A stretch of 64,000 nt of DNA from Ornithinibacillus sp047228935 (GCF_047228935.1 NZ_JBFEGG010000003.1:490138-554137), one strand, 5' to 3'; positions 17,071-25,723 are shown, counted from the first letter of the stretch. The notes: generated by a model from the letters alone, not told the origin. Program-made: numbers and translations.

Positions 17071-18042
17071 TTATTTTTTGCTTTTAGCCATCCTTTCCCA
17101 CCTTTTTAAATAAGGATATGGATCAAAGGACCATTCACTATACCCATTATCTTTGTACATCCCATAATGTAAGTGGGGTGGGAATTTTCCTGATGTGCCA
17201 GGTGGACCATATCCAGTTGAACCAACACTACCTAGTACATCCCCAGGTTTCACAATCTGTCCAACTTCTATTCCATCTTGATAGCCACTTAAATGAGCAT
17301 AATAATGATATATATTGAATATGTCGCGAATACCAATTCTCCAACCACCATATAAATTCCAACCTTTAAGCTCAACAACTCCATAAGTAGTAGAATGGAC
17401 AGGTGTACCATAGTCGGCAAAAATGTCAGTTCCCTCATGAATCCGATTTCCGCCAAATCCTCGGCGATCACCCCAAGTATTTCGGTAGCTGTAATTATAT
17501 TTTATCGCAACAGGAAAATCTCGATCAGTTAAATTGATACCATTATACTTCTTGAACACTCTTGCAGTATTCTTTATCGTTTGGACAGTTAGATCCCTTT
17601 TATAATAGTTCCATAATGCAATTTTAAAGTCATCTTCATTGTAACCATATTTCTGAATAAAGGAGGCCATAGTTAATAACGCATCTTCACCGTTATTAGG
17701 ATCGGCTTTTTTATCCCCATTTCCATCTTTCCCAATCCCACCAAATATTTGAATAGCTTTTATGTCCACAGAAGTATTTCCTGGTCCAAACCATAATTCA
17801 GGTGGGATTCGAATAGAAATAACCTGGTCGTCTTTAATATCTTTGTAAATTTGTCTTTCATATTGGTCCACTGCTGCAATGTAATACCAAGGAATTTCTG
17901 TCAGTGCTTCGGTTTTTTTATACAAAGCCATCCTCTTGTCATAAATCGACTCTTCTTTCTTTTCTTCTGCGAGTACTGATATAGGCAAGAGACAAAAAAA
18001 GACAAGTAATAGGAGAACGTGAGAGGACCTTTTATAATTCAT
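17071..18042 (-). CDS. lytH: LytH-like M23 peptidase, sporulation cortex endopeptidase
   Basis: 323-residue secreted protein with a signal peptide (about residues 1-25, ending LAEE). A helical N-terminal domain is followed by an M23 zinc peptidase domain. Metal ligands are HEGTD (His202, Asp206) and HLHYG (His290, His292). B. subtilis LytH, also next to yunB, is an L-Ala-D-Glu endopeptidase made in the mother cell under sigma-K that creates L-alanine side chains in spore cortex. Length and context agree. The ribosome site is AGAGGTG. The next gene on this strand is the spore lipoprotein yutC upstream. Confidence 0.85.
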   Translation of the reverse strand: MNYKRSSHVLLLLVFFCLLPISVLAEEKKEESIYDKRMALYKKTEALTEIPWYYIAAVDQYERQIYKDIKDDQVISIRIPPELWFGPGNTSVDIKAIQIFGGIGKDGNGDKKADPNNGEDALLTMASFIQKYGYNEDDFKIALWNYYKRDLTVQTIKNTARVFKKYNGINLTDRDFPVAIKYNYSYRNTWGDRRGFGGNRIHEGTDIFADYGTPVHSTTYGVVELKGWNLYGGWRIGIRDIFNIYHYYAHLSGYQDGIEVGQIVKPGDVLGSVGSTGYGPPGTSGKFPPHLHYGMYKDNGYSEWSFDPYPYLKRWERMAKSKK

Positions 18043-18086
18043 TTTTTCACCTCTTTTTTTGAAAGGGAATCGGACTAACTTGTTCG

Positions 18087-18656
18087 TTAGTCCGCATCTT
18101 CCTCATTATTTGGATTCCCTTGTGGTGATTTTTTCATCTCAGTAATTATCTGGTCAATAGTATTATGATAATCTTGATTTTGACTAGATGAATTATGCAA
18201 GCTTTGGATATCTTGTATTAATGATGGATTATCTGATACATATACATGGTAAAAACCTGGCATTATCGATTTAGCGGATTTGCTTGCAATGTCCGATGCA
18301 ATTACTTGATCCATTTCTGCGTCGCGTTCATAAGCAATTAGTACCTCTTCATCTGTTACTAGAGCAGCTACTCTGTTAAACCCTTCATTTCGAAGGATGA
18401 TTCTGGCAATCATATCCGCCATTTGTGTACGGTTTATTGCCCCCATATGATCAGTCTCTGTATCCATATCTAGCTGGTCTTTTGTATAATTTACATATCC
18501 TAATTTATCATCCACATTAGATGTGTTCTCTGTTTTATTTTCTCTATTTGGATCTAGTTCATCTAACATTTGATCACGTTCACCTGACGAGTTATCTGTA
18601 TGGGCACAAGCTGTTAGGACTATCCCTAGTGCTAGAATAGTTAGTATTCTCATCAT
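18087..18656 (-). CDS. yutC: YhcN/YlaJ-family sporulation lipoprotein (YutC)
   Basis: 189-residue lipoprotein. The signal sequence ends in the lipobox LTAC, with Cys17 as the lipidated residue, followed by a Ser/Asp/Asn-rich linker. The remaining domain has the RNEGFNRVAALVTD and SDIASK segments typical of YhcN/YlaJ proteins, which sit in spore or forespore membranes. GGAGG precedes the start. It ends 44 bases before lytH on the same strand, so both are probably expressed late in sporulation. Molecular role unknown. Confidence 0.85.
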   Translation of the reverse strand: MMRILTILALGIVLTACAHTDNSSGERDQMLDELDPNRENKTENTSNVDDKLGYVNYTKDQLDMDTETDHMGAINRTQMADMIARIILRNEGFNRVAALVTDEEVLIAYERDAEMDQVIASDIASKSAKSIMPGFYHVYVSDNPSLIQDIQSLHNSSSQNQDYHNTIDQIITEMKKSPQGNPNNEEDAD

Positions 18657-18795
18657 TTCTTATTCCTCCTAATAAGTTACAAATAGCATTACTTGTAGTT
18701 TGTTGAAAAAATAAGAAATCATGCAATGAAAAACAGAATAGATGATATAGCCAAAAGTATGGTAAACTATAACTAATTATGAGGGGTGAGTATGC

Positions 18796-19068
18796 TTGAT
18801 CGAACTATTTGGAAAAAATTACGAGCTAATTGAAAATGTAAAAGATGGTTTTCAACAAAAAGCCTTAGAAGATCGTTATTCTGACATATTAAAAAAATAC
18901 GATTTTATTGTTGGTGATTGGGGCTATGAGCAGCTACGACTTAGAGGCTTTTATCATGATAGTAATACGAAGGCACCTGAGGATTCTAAAATTAGCTCAT
19001 TAGATGACTATTTATATGAATACTGCAACTTTGGTTGTGCTTACTTCGTTTTACAGAAAAAGGATTAA
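18796..19068 (+). CDS. yutD: YutD family protein (DUF1027)
   Basis: 90-residue cytosolic protein of unknown function found throughout Firmicutes. Typical segments are the YSDILKKYDFIVGDWGYEQLRLRGFY core and YLYEYCNFGCAYFVL near the end. The start is TTG 18796, about 5 bases after GAGGGGTGAG; the nearby ATG 18792 is in another frame and stops after 13 codons. Gene position matches B. subtilis yutD. Followed by a terminator. Confidence 0.85.
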   Translation: MIELFGKNYELIENVKDGFQQKALEDRYSDILKKYDFIVGDWGYEQLRLRGFYHDSNTKAPEDSKISSLDDYLYEYCNFGCAYFVLQKKD

Positions 19069-19081
19069 TCTTTTGAAAATG

Positions 19082-19118
19082 GACAGCCTTAAGCATTTAC
19101 AGCTTAAAGGCTGTCTTT
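19082..19118 (+). terminator. Terminator after yutD
   Basis: GACAGCCTTAAGC/GCTTAAAGGCTGTC stem with one bulge and a T-rich tail; convergent with the next gene. Confidence 0.8.
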
Positions 19119-19131
19119 GTTGAATAAAGAA

Positions 19132-19413
19132 TTACTCCTCTTGTTCGGGATTTACATCATCTGGATGGTCATGAATAGGATGAGCTCCTTCAACTTGTCT
19201 CGGTAAATCTTCGTGTAACTGTTTATAAGGATAAACAAATGCACTAAGTCTCCGTTGACCATCTTGCCATGGAGTTGATTTACTGTATACTTGCTCGTTC
19301 TTATTTATACTAGAACCAAATGCCCCTTCTGGAAATTCCTCAGGGATTAGATAATTTTTCTGGTCTCGAACGTTGGAGAAATCAGAGAATTGTTTTTTAT
19401 CGTGTTTACCCAT
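19132..19413 (-). CDS. Small hydrophilic protein, possibly DUF3905
   Basis: 93-residue charged protein without membrane segments, ending in an acidic HPDDVNPEQEE tail. The block YPYKQLHEDLPRQVEGAHP looks like the core of DUF3905 proteins of spore-forming Bacillaceae; I am not certain of that assignment. I chose the ATG at 19413 because AAGGGG and GAGG precede it. A longer frame starting at 19482 exists but lacks a ribosome site and has an atypical N-terminus. It lies alone on this strand between yutD and yutE. Confidence 0.65.
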   Translation of the reverse strand: MGKHDKKQFSDFSNVRDQKNYLIPEEFPEGAFGSSINKNEQVYSKSTPWQDGQRRLSAFVYPYKQLHEDLPRQVEGAHPIHDHPDDVNPEQEE

Positions 19414-19566
19414 TTTCCTCAACCCCTTCATGTCATTATCCTTTCCGTTGTGACTGTATATTAATTTTCCATTTATTAACAAATCCCTACTCAGAATGTT
19501 AAAGGTAATACATCTAATTTATTTGTGCTATCATTACTATGTAGAATAAAGCTGGAGGTTATTGAT

Positions 19567-20004
19567 ATGTATTTTGTAGATAGAAAAAAGGTAGAAGAAA
19601 CATTACAATTTATTGAAATGCTATTAGAAGAATATAAAGAAACTCCTTTTGAGTCTTACCGAGAAAAGCTTGCATTAGAAAGACTAATGCAATTATTAAT
19701 TGAATCGATAATTGATGTTGGGAATATGATGATTGACGGGTTTATCATGCGTGACCCAGGTAGTTATGAAGATATTATTGATATTTTAGAGGATGAAAAA
19801 GTCATTCCTGAATCAGAAAGTAAAGCTTATAAAGCAGTTGTCGAACTTCGGAAAATGCTCGTAAAGGATTATTTACATGTGGATCATGAAAAAATATATC
19901 ATGTTTTATCGGAAAATAAATTAGTTTTGGACCAATTTTCTTTTAGAATTCGTGAGTATTTAAAAAATGAACTTGACGTAGCAAATGCATTTACAAAAGA
20001 GTAA
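19567..20004 (+). CDS. yutE: YutE, DUF86/HepT-like domain protein
   Basis: 145-residue all-helical protein of the DUF86/HepT-like family. HepT toxins carry an R-x(4)-x-Y HEPN motif; the corresponding segment here is RKMLVKDYLHVDH. HepT proteins usually sit beside a MNT nucleotidyltransferase antitoxin, but none is present here. The yutE lineage of Bacillaceae is conserved as a stand-alone gene. GGAGG ends 8 bases before ATG 19567. yutF follows 12 bases after the stop, suggesting one transcript. Function unknown. Confidence 0.8.
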   Translation: MYFVDRKKVEETLQFIEMLLEEYKETPFESYREKLALERLMQLLIESIIDVGNMMIDGFIMRDPGSYEDIIDILEDEKVIPESESKAYKAVVELRKMLVKDYLHVDHEKIYHVLSENKLVLDQFSFRIREYLKNELDVANAFTKE

Positions 20005-20016
20005 GGAGATTTCGCA

Positions 20017-20787
20017 TTGAATAATTATGAAGGGTATTTAATTGATTTAGATGGAACGGTGTATCGGGGTAATGAAGTGATTGAAGAAGCACCGGAATTT
20101 ATTAAAGAGCTAAAAAAAAGAAATATTCCCTATTTATTTCTCACGAACAATTCTTCTAAATCACAGGATCAAATATCAGTGAAGTTAAATCAATTGGGAG
20201 TAGAATCAACTCCTGAAAATGTATTTACAAGTAGTATGGCTACAGCAAAATATATTAAGCAAATGTATCCAGGTGCTCGTTGTTATTGTATTGGTGAAGT
20301 AGGTTTATTTGATGCATTAGAACGAGAGGGTATAACGGTTACAGAAGAAATAGATTGCGATGTAGTAGTCATGGGAATAGATCGCCATATTACGTATGAA
20401 AAGCTAGCGAAGGCAACGTTAGCTGTAAGGAATGGAGCTACCTTTATTTCAACAAATAGTGATAATGCTCTACCTACGGAACGTGGCCTAATGCCTGGAA
20501 ACGGAGCTTTTACATCAGTAGTATCAGTTAGTACTGGAGTAGATCCACAATTTATCGGGAAGCCTGAAACCATTATCGTGAAAGAGGCACTTCAAGTTCT
20601 AGGCACAAAACCAGATAAAACTATCTTAGTTGGTGATAATTATAATACAGATATAAAAGCTGGGATTAATTCTGGTATGGATACATTGATGGTATTTACT
20701 GGAGTAACAAAATTTGAAGAATATGAATCATTACCAATTAAACCAACTTATTTTATTCAAAACTTAAGTAAGTGGTTTAAAAAATAG
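20017..20787 (+). CDS. yutF: YutF, NagD-type HAD-superfamily phosphatase
   Basis: 256-residue haloacid dehalogenase-like hydrolase. Motif I is DLDGTVYRG, with nucleophile Asp10 and Asp12; motif II is FLTNNSSKS; motif IV is VGDNYNTDIKAG. The long cap between motifs II and III places it in the NagD/IIA group, which includes nucleotide and sugar phosphatases. Start is TTG 20017 with AAGGAG about 8 bases before. Probably co-transcribed with yutE. Substrate unknown from sequence. Confidence 0.9.
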   Translation: MNNYEGYLIDLDGTVYRGNEVIEEAPEFIKELKKRNIPYLFLTNNSSKSQDQISVKLNQLGVESTPENVFTSSMATAKYIKQMYPGARCYCIGEVGLFDALEREGITVTEEIDCDVVVMGIDRHITYEKLAKATLAVRNGATFISTNSDNALPTERGLMPGNGAFTSVVSVSTGVDPQFIGKPETIIVKEALQVLGTKPDKTILVGDNYNTDIKAGINSGMDTLMVFTGVTKFEEYESLPIKPTYFIQNLSKWFKK

Positions 20788-20818
20788 GGTGGAAGGGCAA
20801 TTAGCCCCTTCACCCTAT
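20783..20818 (-). terminator. Terminator of yutG
   Basis: On the minus strand GGGTGAAGGGG pairs with CCCTTCCACCC, followed by T6. Lies between convergent yutF and yutG. Confidence 0.75.
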
Positions 20819-20819
20819 G

Positions 20820-21329
20820 TTACTTAGCATCTTCTGCAGCATGCGCTAGCCTACTAGAAGCAGCAGCTGCAATTGCACCAACAATGTCGTCTAAAAATGT
20901 ATGACATTCTCCAGTTGATTTATCATTTAACTTTTGAAGAATACCAGGCTTTTGTTTATCAATAAAACCGTAATTCGTAAATCCAATTGAACCATATACA
21001 TTTACAATCGAGAACGCGATTATTTCATCTACACCATATAATCCCTCATCAATTTCGATAGTTGTTTGTAATGGTTCCTCTAACATTTTCTTTTCTGCAA
21101 GCTTATCTAGTTGAATACCAGTAAGAATTGCATTTTGCACTTCTCGTTTTTCCAATACACGGTCAACATTGTATAGACAATCATCCATACTTAAATTATC
21201 GTGATACTTGGATTGTAAGTAATAAACGAGTTCTGCAATATCCTTTAAGGTAACTCCTCTTTCTTCTAATAATTCTCTAGCTTTTTGCTCTAATACATCA
21301 TGTTTAATTTTTTTATCCATGTTTATCAC
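20820..21329 (-). CDS. yutG: YutG, phosphatidylglycerophosphatase A-family protein
   Basis: 169-residue protein of the PgpA family, which removes phosphate from phosphatidylglycerophosphate in phospholipid synthesis. The C-terminal FLDDIVGAIAAAASSRLAHA segment and YGVDEIIAFSIVN are family features. The N-terminus is hydrophilic, as in the soluble-looking YutG branch. GTG 21329 is about 5 bases after AAGGAG; ATG three codons on is spaced too far. Whether the true substrate is phosphatidylglycerophosphate in this branch is inferred. Confidence 0.8.
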   Translation of the reverse strand: MINMDKKIKHDVLEQKARELLEERGVTLKDIAELVYYLQSKYHDNLSMDDCLYNVDRVLEKREVQNAILTGIQLDKLAEKKMLEEPLQTTIEIDEGLYGVDEIIAFSIVNVYGSIGFTNYGFIDKQKPGILQKLNDKSTGECHTFLDDIVGAIAAAASSRLAHAAEDAK

Positions 21330-21402
21330 CGATTCTCCTTTTATTGGTTAAAATTAGCTAAGTTTCTCATACATTTATAGTAATGGTGTGTGGGAGGGAA
21401 AT

Positions 21403-22383
21403 ATGATGAAAGAAATATTGTTAGTGAATTACAATGTTCACGTAAAGGAACAGGTTATGATAAATGGTAGAGAAGGATTCCGAGATCAAGATTATATTTA
21501 TTTTATCATTTCTGCGAACAACAAGGAAATGATTCATTTAGAACAAGCAGCACTTGCCTATTATCTTTCCGAACTTGGTTACAAACATACAGCAGTTCCT
21601 ATTCCAACTATGGGAAATAGCTGGTTTGTAGAGAAAGATAATAACCATTATTTTGTATTACGAGTTTCCAACATCCAAGAGCAGATTGCAAAATCACACG
21701 GTAGATTGTTGGCTGAGTTTCATAATCAAACAGCTACATATAGCTATGAACCGCAAGAAATATCAAGCTATGGGCAGTGGAAAGATTTGTGGATAAAAAA
21801 ATTAATAGCCTATGAGCAAAAGATTAAACATGACTCTTTATCGATTCAAAATAATTATTATCGATTGTTAGTGGATATCTTTCCTTATATTATTGGTTTA
21901 AGCGAAAATGCAATTCAATACATGCAAGAAAGTGAAACAGATAAGCGATTTCATCAAAGTGATCAAGGTGTTTTTGCCTTCCGCAGATATAAGGAGCATT
22001 TAGCTAGTCCAGTTATTTGGACAGATGAGCTTGTATATGACCATCCTACTCGAGACTTAGCAGAATATATTCGTTATAAGCTGTTAGAAGATGACGTTGA
22101 TAAAAAAGACATCATTTCGTTTATTAATGATTATCAAGAACAACGAGCATTATCTGTTTTTAGCTGGAGATTATTATATGCAAGGCTTTTATATCCAATT
22201 CATTTTTATGATTTATTTGAAGAGAGTTTTAAGGGGAAAGAATATGAACGATATTATGCTGATTTAAAGAAGATGATAAAAAAACAGGAAGCTTATGAGA
22301 AACGGCTGGCATCTTTTTTTGAAGTAGTTAATGTTGATTATAAAAGATATGAATTACCAGTTTTGAATTGGCTAAAACAATAA
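21403..22383 (+). CDS. yutH: YutH, CotS-family spore coat-associated protein
   Basis: 326-residue protein with the kinase-like fold of the CotS/YsxE/YutH group: an N-terminal lobe (FIISANNKEMIHLEQAALAYYL), GRLLAEFHNQT in the position of the kinase catalytic region, and W-x-L-L-Y-A-R-L-L near the C-terminus. Family members are spore coat or spore-associated; no kinase activity is established. GGGAGGG lies just before ATG 21403; ATG 21406 is an equally good start. It ends in a bidirectional terminator facing yutI. Confidence 0.8.
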   Translation: MMKEILLVNYNVHVKEQVMINGREGFRDQDYIYFIISANNKEMIHLEQAALAYYLSELGYKHTAVPIPTMGNSWFVEKDNNHYFVLRVSNIQEQIAKSHGRLLAEFHNQTATYSYEPQEISSYGQWKDLWIKKLIAYEQKIKHDSLSIQNNYYRLLVDIFPYIIGLSENAIQYMQESETDKRFHQSDQGVFAFRRYKEHLASPVIWTDELVYDHPTRDLAEYIRYKLLEDDVDKKDIISFINDYQEQRALSVFSWRLLYARLLYPIHFYDLFEESFKGKEYERYYADLKKMIKKQEAYEKRLASFFEVVNVDYKRYELPVLNWLKQ

Positions 22384-22384
22384 A

Positions 22385-22415
22385 AAAGCAGGCAACGAAC
22401 TTTGTTGTCTGCTTT
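22385..22415. terminator. Bidirectional terminator between yutH and yutI
   Basis: AAGCAGGCAAC/GTTGTCTGCTT stem with an A-run on one side and T-rich DNA on the other. Confidence 0.75.
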
Positions 22416-22427
22416 ATCTATATTAGT

Positions 22428-22655
22428 TTAAAATACTTGTTCGATTTCCTTTACACCTGGTACTTCAGCCATTAATGCACGCTCGATACCTGCTTTTAAC
22501 GTAATTGTTGAGCTCGGGCAGTTTCCACATGCACCCATGAGACGAAGAAGTACAATGCCATTATCATCCACATCTATTAATTCCACATCTCCACCATCAC
22601 GTAGTAAAAATGGGCGTAGTTTATTTAATACTTCTTGAACTTGTTCACGCATCAT
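22428..22655 (-). CDS. yutI: YutI, NifU-like Fe-S carrier
   Basis: 75-residue stand-alone NifU C-terminal domain. The cluster-binding motif CGNCPSS is at Cys43-Cys46 after LRPFLLRDGGDVELIDVDD. Such Nfu proteins carry Fe-S clusters from the Suf scaffold to target enzymes. GGAGAAG precedes the start. It is the second Fe-S factor in the window after suf; yutM further on is the third. A cysteine-rich thioredoxin-fold gene, yuzD, is divergently placed. Confidence 0.95.
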   Translation of the reverse strand: MMREQVQEVLNKLRPFLLRDGGDVELIDVDDNGIVLLRLMGACGNCPSSTITLKAGIERALMAEVPGVKEIEQVF

Positions 22656-22812
22656 CCATCTTCTCCTTTCCTAAACTTATTATATATTTGTTTAGCCGAA
22701 AAATCTATTCTTTCAATTATTACGATTAAATTAGATACTATCATTTTATCTTTATATAAAGATTTTGTAAAATAAAAGTAACTGCAAGAACCTGGGGAAA
22801 GGGGAGGTTGGA

Positions 22813-23151
22813 ATGAGTAGCAATAAAGTGTTAATTACGGTTTATGGGGCTGAACAAATCTGTGCTAGTTGTGTAGGTGCTCCAGGCTCTAAAGATACGT
22901 ATGAATGGTTGCAAGCGGCAATTGCAAGAAAATATGAAGCAGACAAGATTCGCTATGAATATGTTGATATAAATACGTCACAAGAAGAGGAAAAACATCA
23001 ACAATTTGTGGAACGAATATTTGAGGAAGATTTATTTTATCCTATTGTGTTCGTCAATGATGAAATGGTAGCAGAGGGTATCCCTAGATTAAGAACAATC
23101 TATGAAGCATTGGAACAACATAATGTAAAATTACTAGACGAATTGAAATGA
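22813..23151 (+). CDS. yuzD: YuzD family thioredoxin-fold protein (DUF1462)
   Basis: 112-residue protein. A CASC motif (residues about 17-20) follows the first beta strand VLITVYGAEQI, as in thioredoxin-like folds, and LFYPIVFVNDEMVAEG supplies the cis-proline region. The function of the family is unknown. It is divergent to yutI and 9 bases upstream of dapF, so it is probably co-transcribed with dapF. GGGGAGG precedes ATG 22813. Confidence 0.85.
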   Translation: MSSNKVLITVYGAEQICASCVGAPGSKDTYEWLQAAIARKYEADKIRYEYVDINTSQEEEKHQQFVERIFEEDLFYPIVFVNDEMVAEGIPRLRTIYEALEQHNVKLLDELK

Positions 23152-23160
23152 GGGTAAAAG

Positions 23161-24015
23161 ATGAAGATTCCTTTTATCAAAATGCATGGCTTAGGTAATA
23201 ATTATATTTATCTTGATTTGTTTAAACAGGAAATAGATGAGGGGCTATTACCTGATATTGCCCAAAAGGTTTCTAATATTAATACTGGAATTGGTTCTGA
23301 TGGTTTAATCTTAATCCATCCTAGTGAAAAAGCAGAAGTAGGGATGCGGATATTTAACAAGGATGGATCTGAAGGAAAGAGCTGTGGAAATGGATTAAGA
23401 TGTACCGCTAAGTATGCTTACGAAGAAGGACTTGTTCAAAATACTAATTTTCAAATAGAAACGAAAGCTGGTAATGTGGAGGCAGAGGTTAAGTTAAATG
23501 GCGAAGTGGTTAATGAAATTACGATAAACATGGGGAAACCTATTCTGAAGCGTTCTTTGATTCCTATGATAGGCGAAGAACAAGAAAGAATTGTAAATGA
23601 AACATTCATTATCAATGGAGAAGAATTAAAGCTTACCGCAGTATCAATGGGGAATCCTCATGCAGTATTTTTTGTAGATGATATTAAGAATGCTCCTTTA
23701 TATGAGCTGGGTGAAATGGTTGAGAAAGATCCACGTTTTCCAGAAGGAGTAAATGTGGAATTTGTAGAAGTTGTAAATGATACGGAATTGAATTTCCGTG
23801 TATGGGAGAGAGGATCTGGTGTTACACTTGCATGTGGTACTGGAGCTTGTGCAGCTGTAGTTGCCGCAACACTAAATCAATTAATTCCTAAAAATAAGTC
23901 CATCACGGTTCACTTAGAGGGAGGGGATTTATTCATCACTTGGGATGAAGATAATTATGTTTGGATGAATGGTGGAGCCGATGTCATTGCAACTGGTATC
24001 TATCATTATAAGTAA
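23161..24015 (+). CDS. dapF: Diaminopimelate epimerase
   Basis: Converts LL- to meso-diaminopimelate for lysine and peptidoglycan synthesis in the cytosol. The catalytic cysteine pair is in GKSCGNGLRC (Cys75) and LACGTGACA (Cys225). The two-fold repeated alpha/beta fold and 284-residue length are typical. ATG 23161 has GAGGGTAAAAG just before it. No L-box precedes it, so it is not under the same lysine control as the transporter at 13602. Context matches B. subtilis (yuzD region, yutM). Confidence 0.96.
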   Translation: MKIPFIKMHGLGNNYIYLDLFKQEIDEGLLPDIAQKVSNINTGIGSDGLILIHPSEKAEVGMRIFNKDGSEGKSCGNGLRCTAKYAYEEGLVQNTNFQIETKAGNVEAEVKLNGEVVNEITINMGKPILKRSLIPMIGEEQERIVNETFIINGEELKLTAVSMGNPHAVFFVDDIKNAPLYELGEMVEKDPRFPEGVNVEFVEVVNDTELNFRVWERGSGVTLACGTGACAAVVAATLNQLIPKNKSITVHLEGGDLFITWDEDNYVWMNGGADVIATGIYHYK

Positions 24016-24094
24016 TTGGAAAAACTTATTATTTGAAAACTTGCTATTTTTGTATGTATACTTAATATAAGTATTTTATTTAGGAGGAATAAAG

Positions 24095-24451
24095 ATGATT
24101 TTAACCCTAACAGAAAGTGCAAGTCTCCAAATTCAAGAGATGATGAAAAATGAAACCGAAAATGTTCGGCTTCGTTTTGGTGTAAAGGGTGGCGGCTGTA
24201 GCGGATTGTCTTATTCACTCGGATTCGATCAAGATGTAAATGAAGAGTTAGATCTTATTGAGGAAATAAATGGTATTCCGGTCGTTATTACGAAGCAAGA
24301 TATACCAATCATTGAAGGTACTACAATTGATTATAAGCAAAATTTAATGGGTGGCGGATTTAGTATTGATAATCCGAATGCAATTCTTTCTTGTGGATGT
24401 GGGTCTTCTTTCCGTACGAAGGAAACTGTTGGAGCACCTGAAAAATGTTAA
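24095..24451 (+). CDS. yutM: YutM, HesB/IscA/ErpA-family Fe-S carrier
   Basis: 118-residue A-type carrier protein. The three conserved cluster-binding cysteines are Cys35 (GGGCSGLSY), Cys100 and Cys102 (SCGCGSS). Such proteins deliver Fe-S clusters from the Suf scaffold to apo-enzymes. GGAGG precedes ATG 24095. It stands 79 bases after dapF and ends in a strong terminator. It complements the suf operon and yutI in the same window. Confidence 0.93.
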   Translation: MILTLTESASLQIQEMMKNETENVRLRFGVKGGGCSGLSYSLGFDQDVNEELDLIEEINGIPVVITKQDIPIIEGTTIDYKQNLMGGGFSIDNPNAILSCGCGSSFRTKETVGAPEKC

Positions 24452-24453
24452 TG

Positions 24454-24493
24454 AAAAAGCATGAAGAGGAATATTCCTTTCCATGCTTTTTTT
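24454..24493 (+). terminator. Terminator after yutM
   Basis: AAAAAGCATG/CATGCTTTTT stem flanking a smaller inner pairing, ending in T7; lies between convergent yutM and yumC. Confidence 0.85.
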
Positions 24494-24507
24494 AGTTCTT
24501 GCTATAC

Positions 24508-25497
24508 CTATTCAAACATACTTGTTGAATGTTTCGGTTGTACTCTTGCTTTTGGATCGATGTATTGTTTGGCGTTGTTGATGGCGGTTGGACCCTCACC
24601 GAACCCTGTTGCGATTAGTTTGATTTTTCCAGGATATGTACAAATGTCTCCAGCTGCATAGATACCTGGGATATTGGTTTCCATTTTTGTATTAACAACA
24701 ATGCTGTTTTTCTCAATTTCTAGACCCCAGTCTTTAATCGGACCTAACGTTGAAATAAATCCATAGTTACAAATTACATCATCTACAACAAGCTCTAATT
24801 TACGTTCACCTTTTACCTCTTCTAGTAGTATTTTCTCAATTGTATTAGAGGCAACAATATCACTAGGAGTAAAAGGTGTTAATATTTCCACTTTGGAATT
24901 TTTTAACTGTTCCACACTATGTTCATGTGCTCTAAATTCATCACGTCGATGAATTAAAGAAACTTTTTCAGCAATGGGCTCAAGCATTAATGCCCAGTCT
25001 ACCGCAGAGTCTCCACCACCCAGAATGGCAACTTTTTTATCCTTGAATCGATTCATATCTTTTACATAATAATGTAAATTAATGCCTTCAAAATCCTCCG
25101 AATTATGGACGTTCAACCGTCGTGGTTGGAATGCTCCATTTCCAGCCGTTATAATCATTGTTTTTGTATAGTGGATTTCGCCAGTATTTGAGGTGAGTTT
25201 AAATGTTTCATCCTCTAAGCGTTCTACGGTTTCAATAGATTGCCCTAAAACAATTGTAGGGTCAAACATTCTAGCTTGTTTTTCTAGATTGTCCACTAGT
25301 TCTTGTGCGCGAACTTTTGGAAACCCAGCAACATCATATATATATTTTTCTGGATAAAGTGCAGATAATTGCCCACCAGTATGAGGTAAACTTTCAATAA
25401 TTTTAACACTAGCTTGGCGCATTCCACCATAAAAAGCAGTAAATAACCCACAAGGGCCAGCACCAATAATCGTAACGTCAAATACTTTGTCAGACAT
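24508..25497 (-). CDS. yumC: Ferredoxin/flavodoxin-NADP+ reductase type 2 (YumC)
   Basis: 329-residue thioredoxin-reductase-like flavoprotein that passes electrons between NADPH and ferredoxin or flavodoxin. FAD-binding GAGPCGLF (residues 12-19), NADPH-binding GGGDSAVDWA (about 160) and AAGDICTYPGK near the C-terminus are present. It lacks the CxxC of thioredoxin reductase, as expected for this group. AGGAGG precedes the start. It is divergent from yumB across about 270 bases containing palindromes. B. subtilis YumC is essential. Confidence 0.95.
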   Translation of the reverse strand: MSDKVFDVTIIGAGPCGLFTAFYGGMRQASVKIIESLPHTGGQLSALYPEKYIYDVAGFPKVRAQELVDNLEKQARMFDPTIVLGQSIETVERLEDETFKLTSNTGEIHYTKTMIITAGNGAFQPRRLNVHNSEDFEGINLHYYVKDMNRFKDKKVAILGGGDSAVDWALMLEPIAEKVSLIHRRDEFRAHEHSVEQLKNSKVEILTPFTPSDIVASNTIEKILLEEVKGERKLELVVDDVICNYGFISTLGPIKDWGLEIEKNSIVVNTKMETNIPGIYAAGDICTYPGKIKLIATGFGEGPTAINNAKQYIDPKARVQPKHSTSMFE

Positions 25498-25604
25498 ATT
25501 CTATTGCCTCCTTTTTCAAAAATACCAATAACATAGTAACACATATTAAGAATACTTGTAATGGAACTGACTTTTCACTTAATAACTAACATTTCATTTT
25601 ATGC

Positions 25605-25633
25605 TTGAAAATTATAAGGAAAAGGTCTAATAT
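25605..25633 (+). promoter_or_regulatory. Predicted promoter of yumB
   Basis: TTGAAA (25605-25610), 17-base spacer, TAATAT (25628-25633). It lies 27 bases before the first arm of an inverted repeat. Confidence 0.5.
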
Positions 25634-25659
25634 ATAGGTTGGACAATATATTACGAATA

Positions 25660-25723
25660 TGTGACATCCACTTTTAGTATAGTTATTATCTTTTTTTATT
25701 TTATTAAGTGAAAAATGTCACAT
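25660..25723. promoter_or_regulatory. Inverted repeat with a Rex-like half upstream of yumB
   Basis: TGTGACAT-CC-ACTT (25660-25673) and AAGTGAAAAATGTCACA (from 25706) are inverted copies with small gaps. The right copy, AAGTGAAAAATGTCACAT, has the GTGA...TCAC core and spacing of Rex (NADH-sensing repressor) sites. Rex controls a type II NADH dehydrogenase gene in B. subtilis, which makes the match plausible. Not proven. Confidence 0.4.

Noticed and set aside
19567..20787. yutE-yutF as a toxin-antitoxin pair
   Set aside because: yutF is a NagD-type phosphatase, not a nucleotidyltransferase, and the same order is found in B. subtilis as housekeeping genes.
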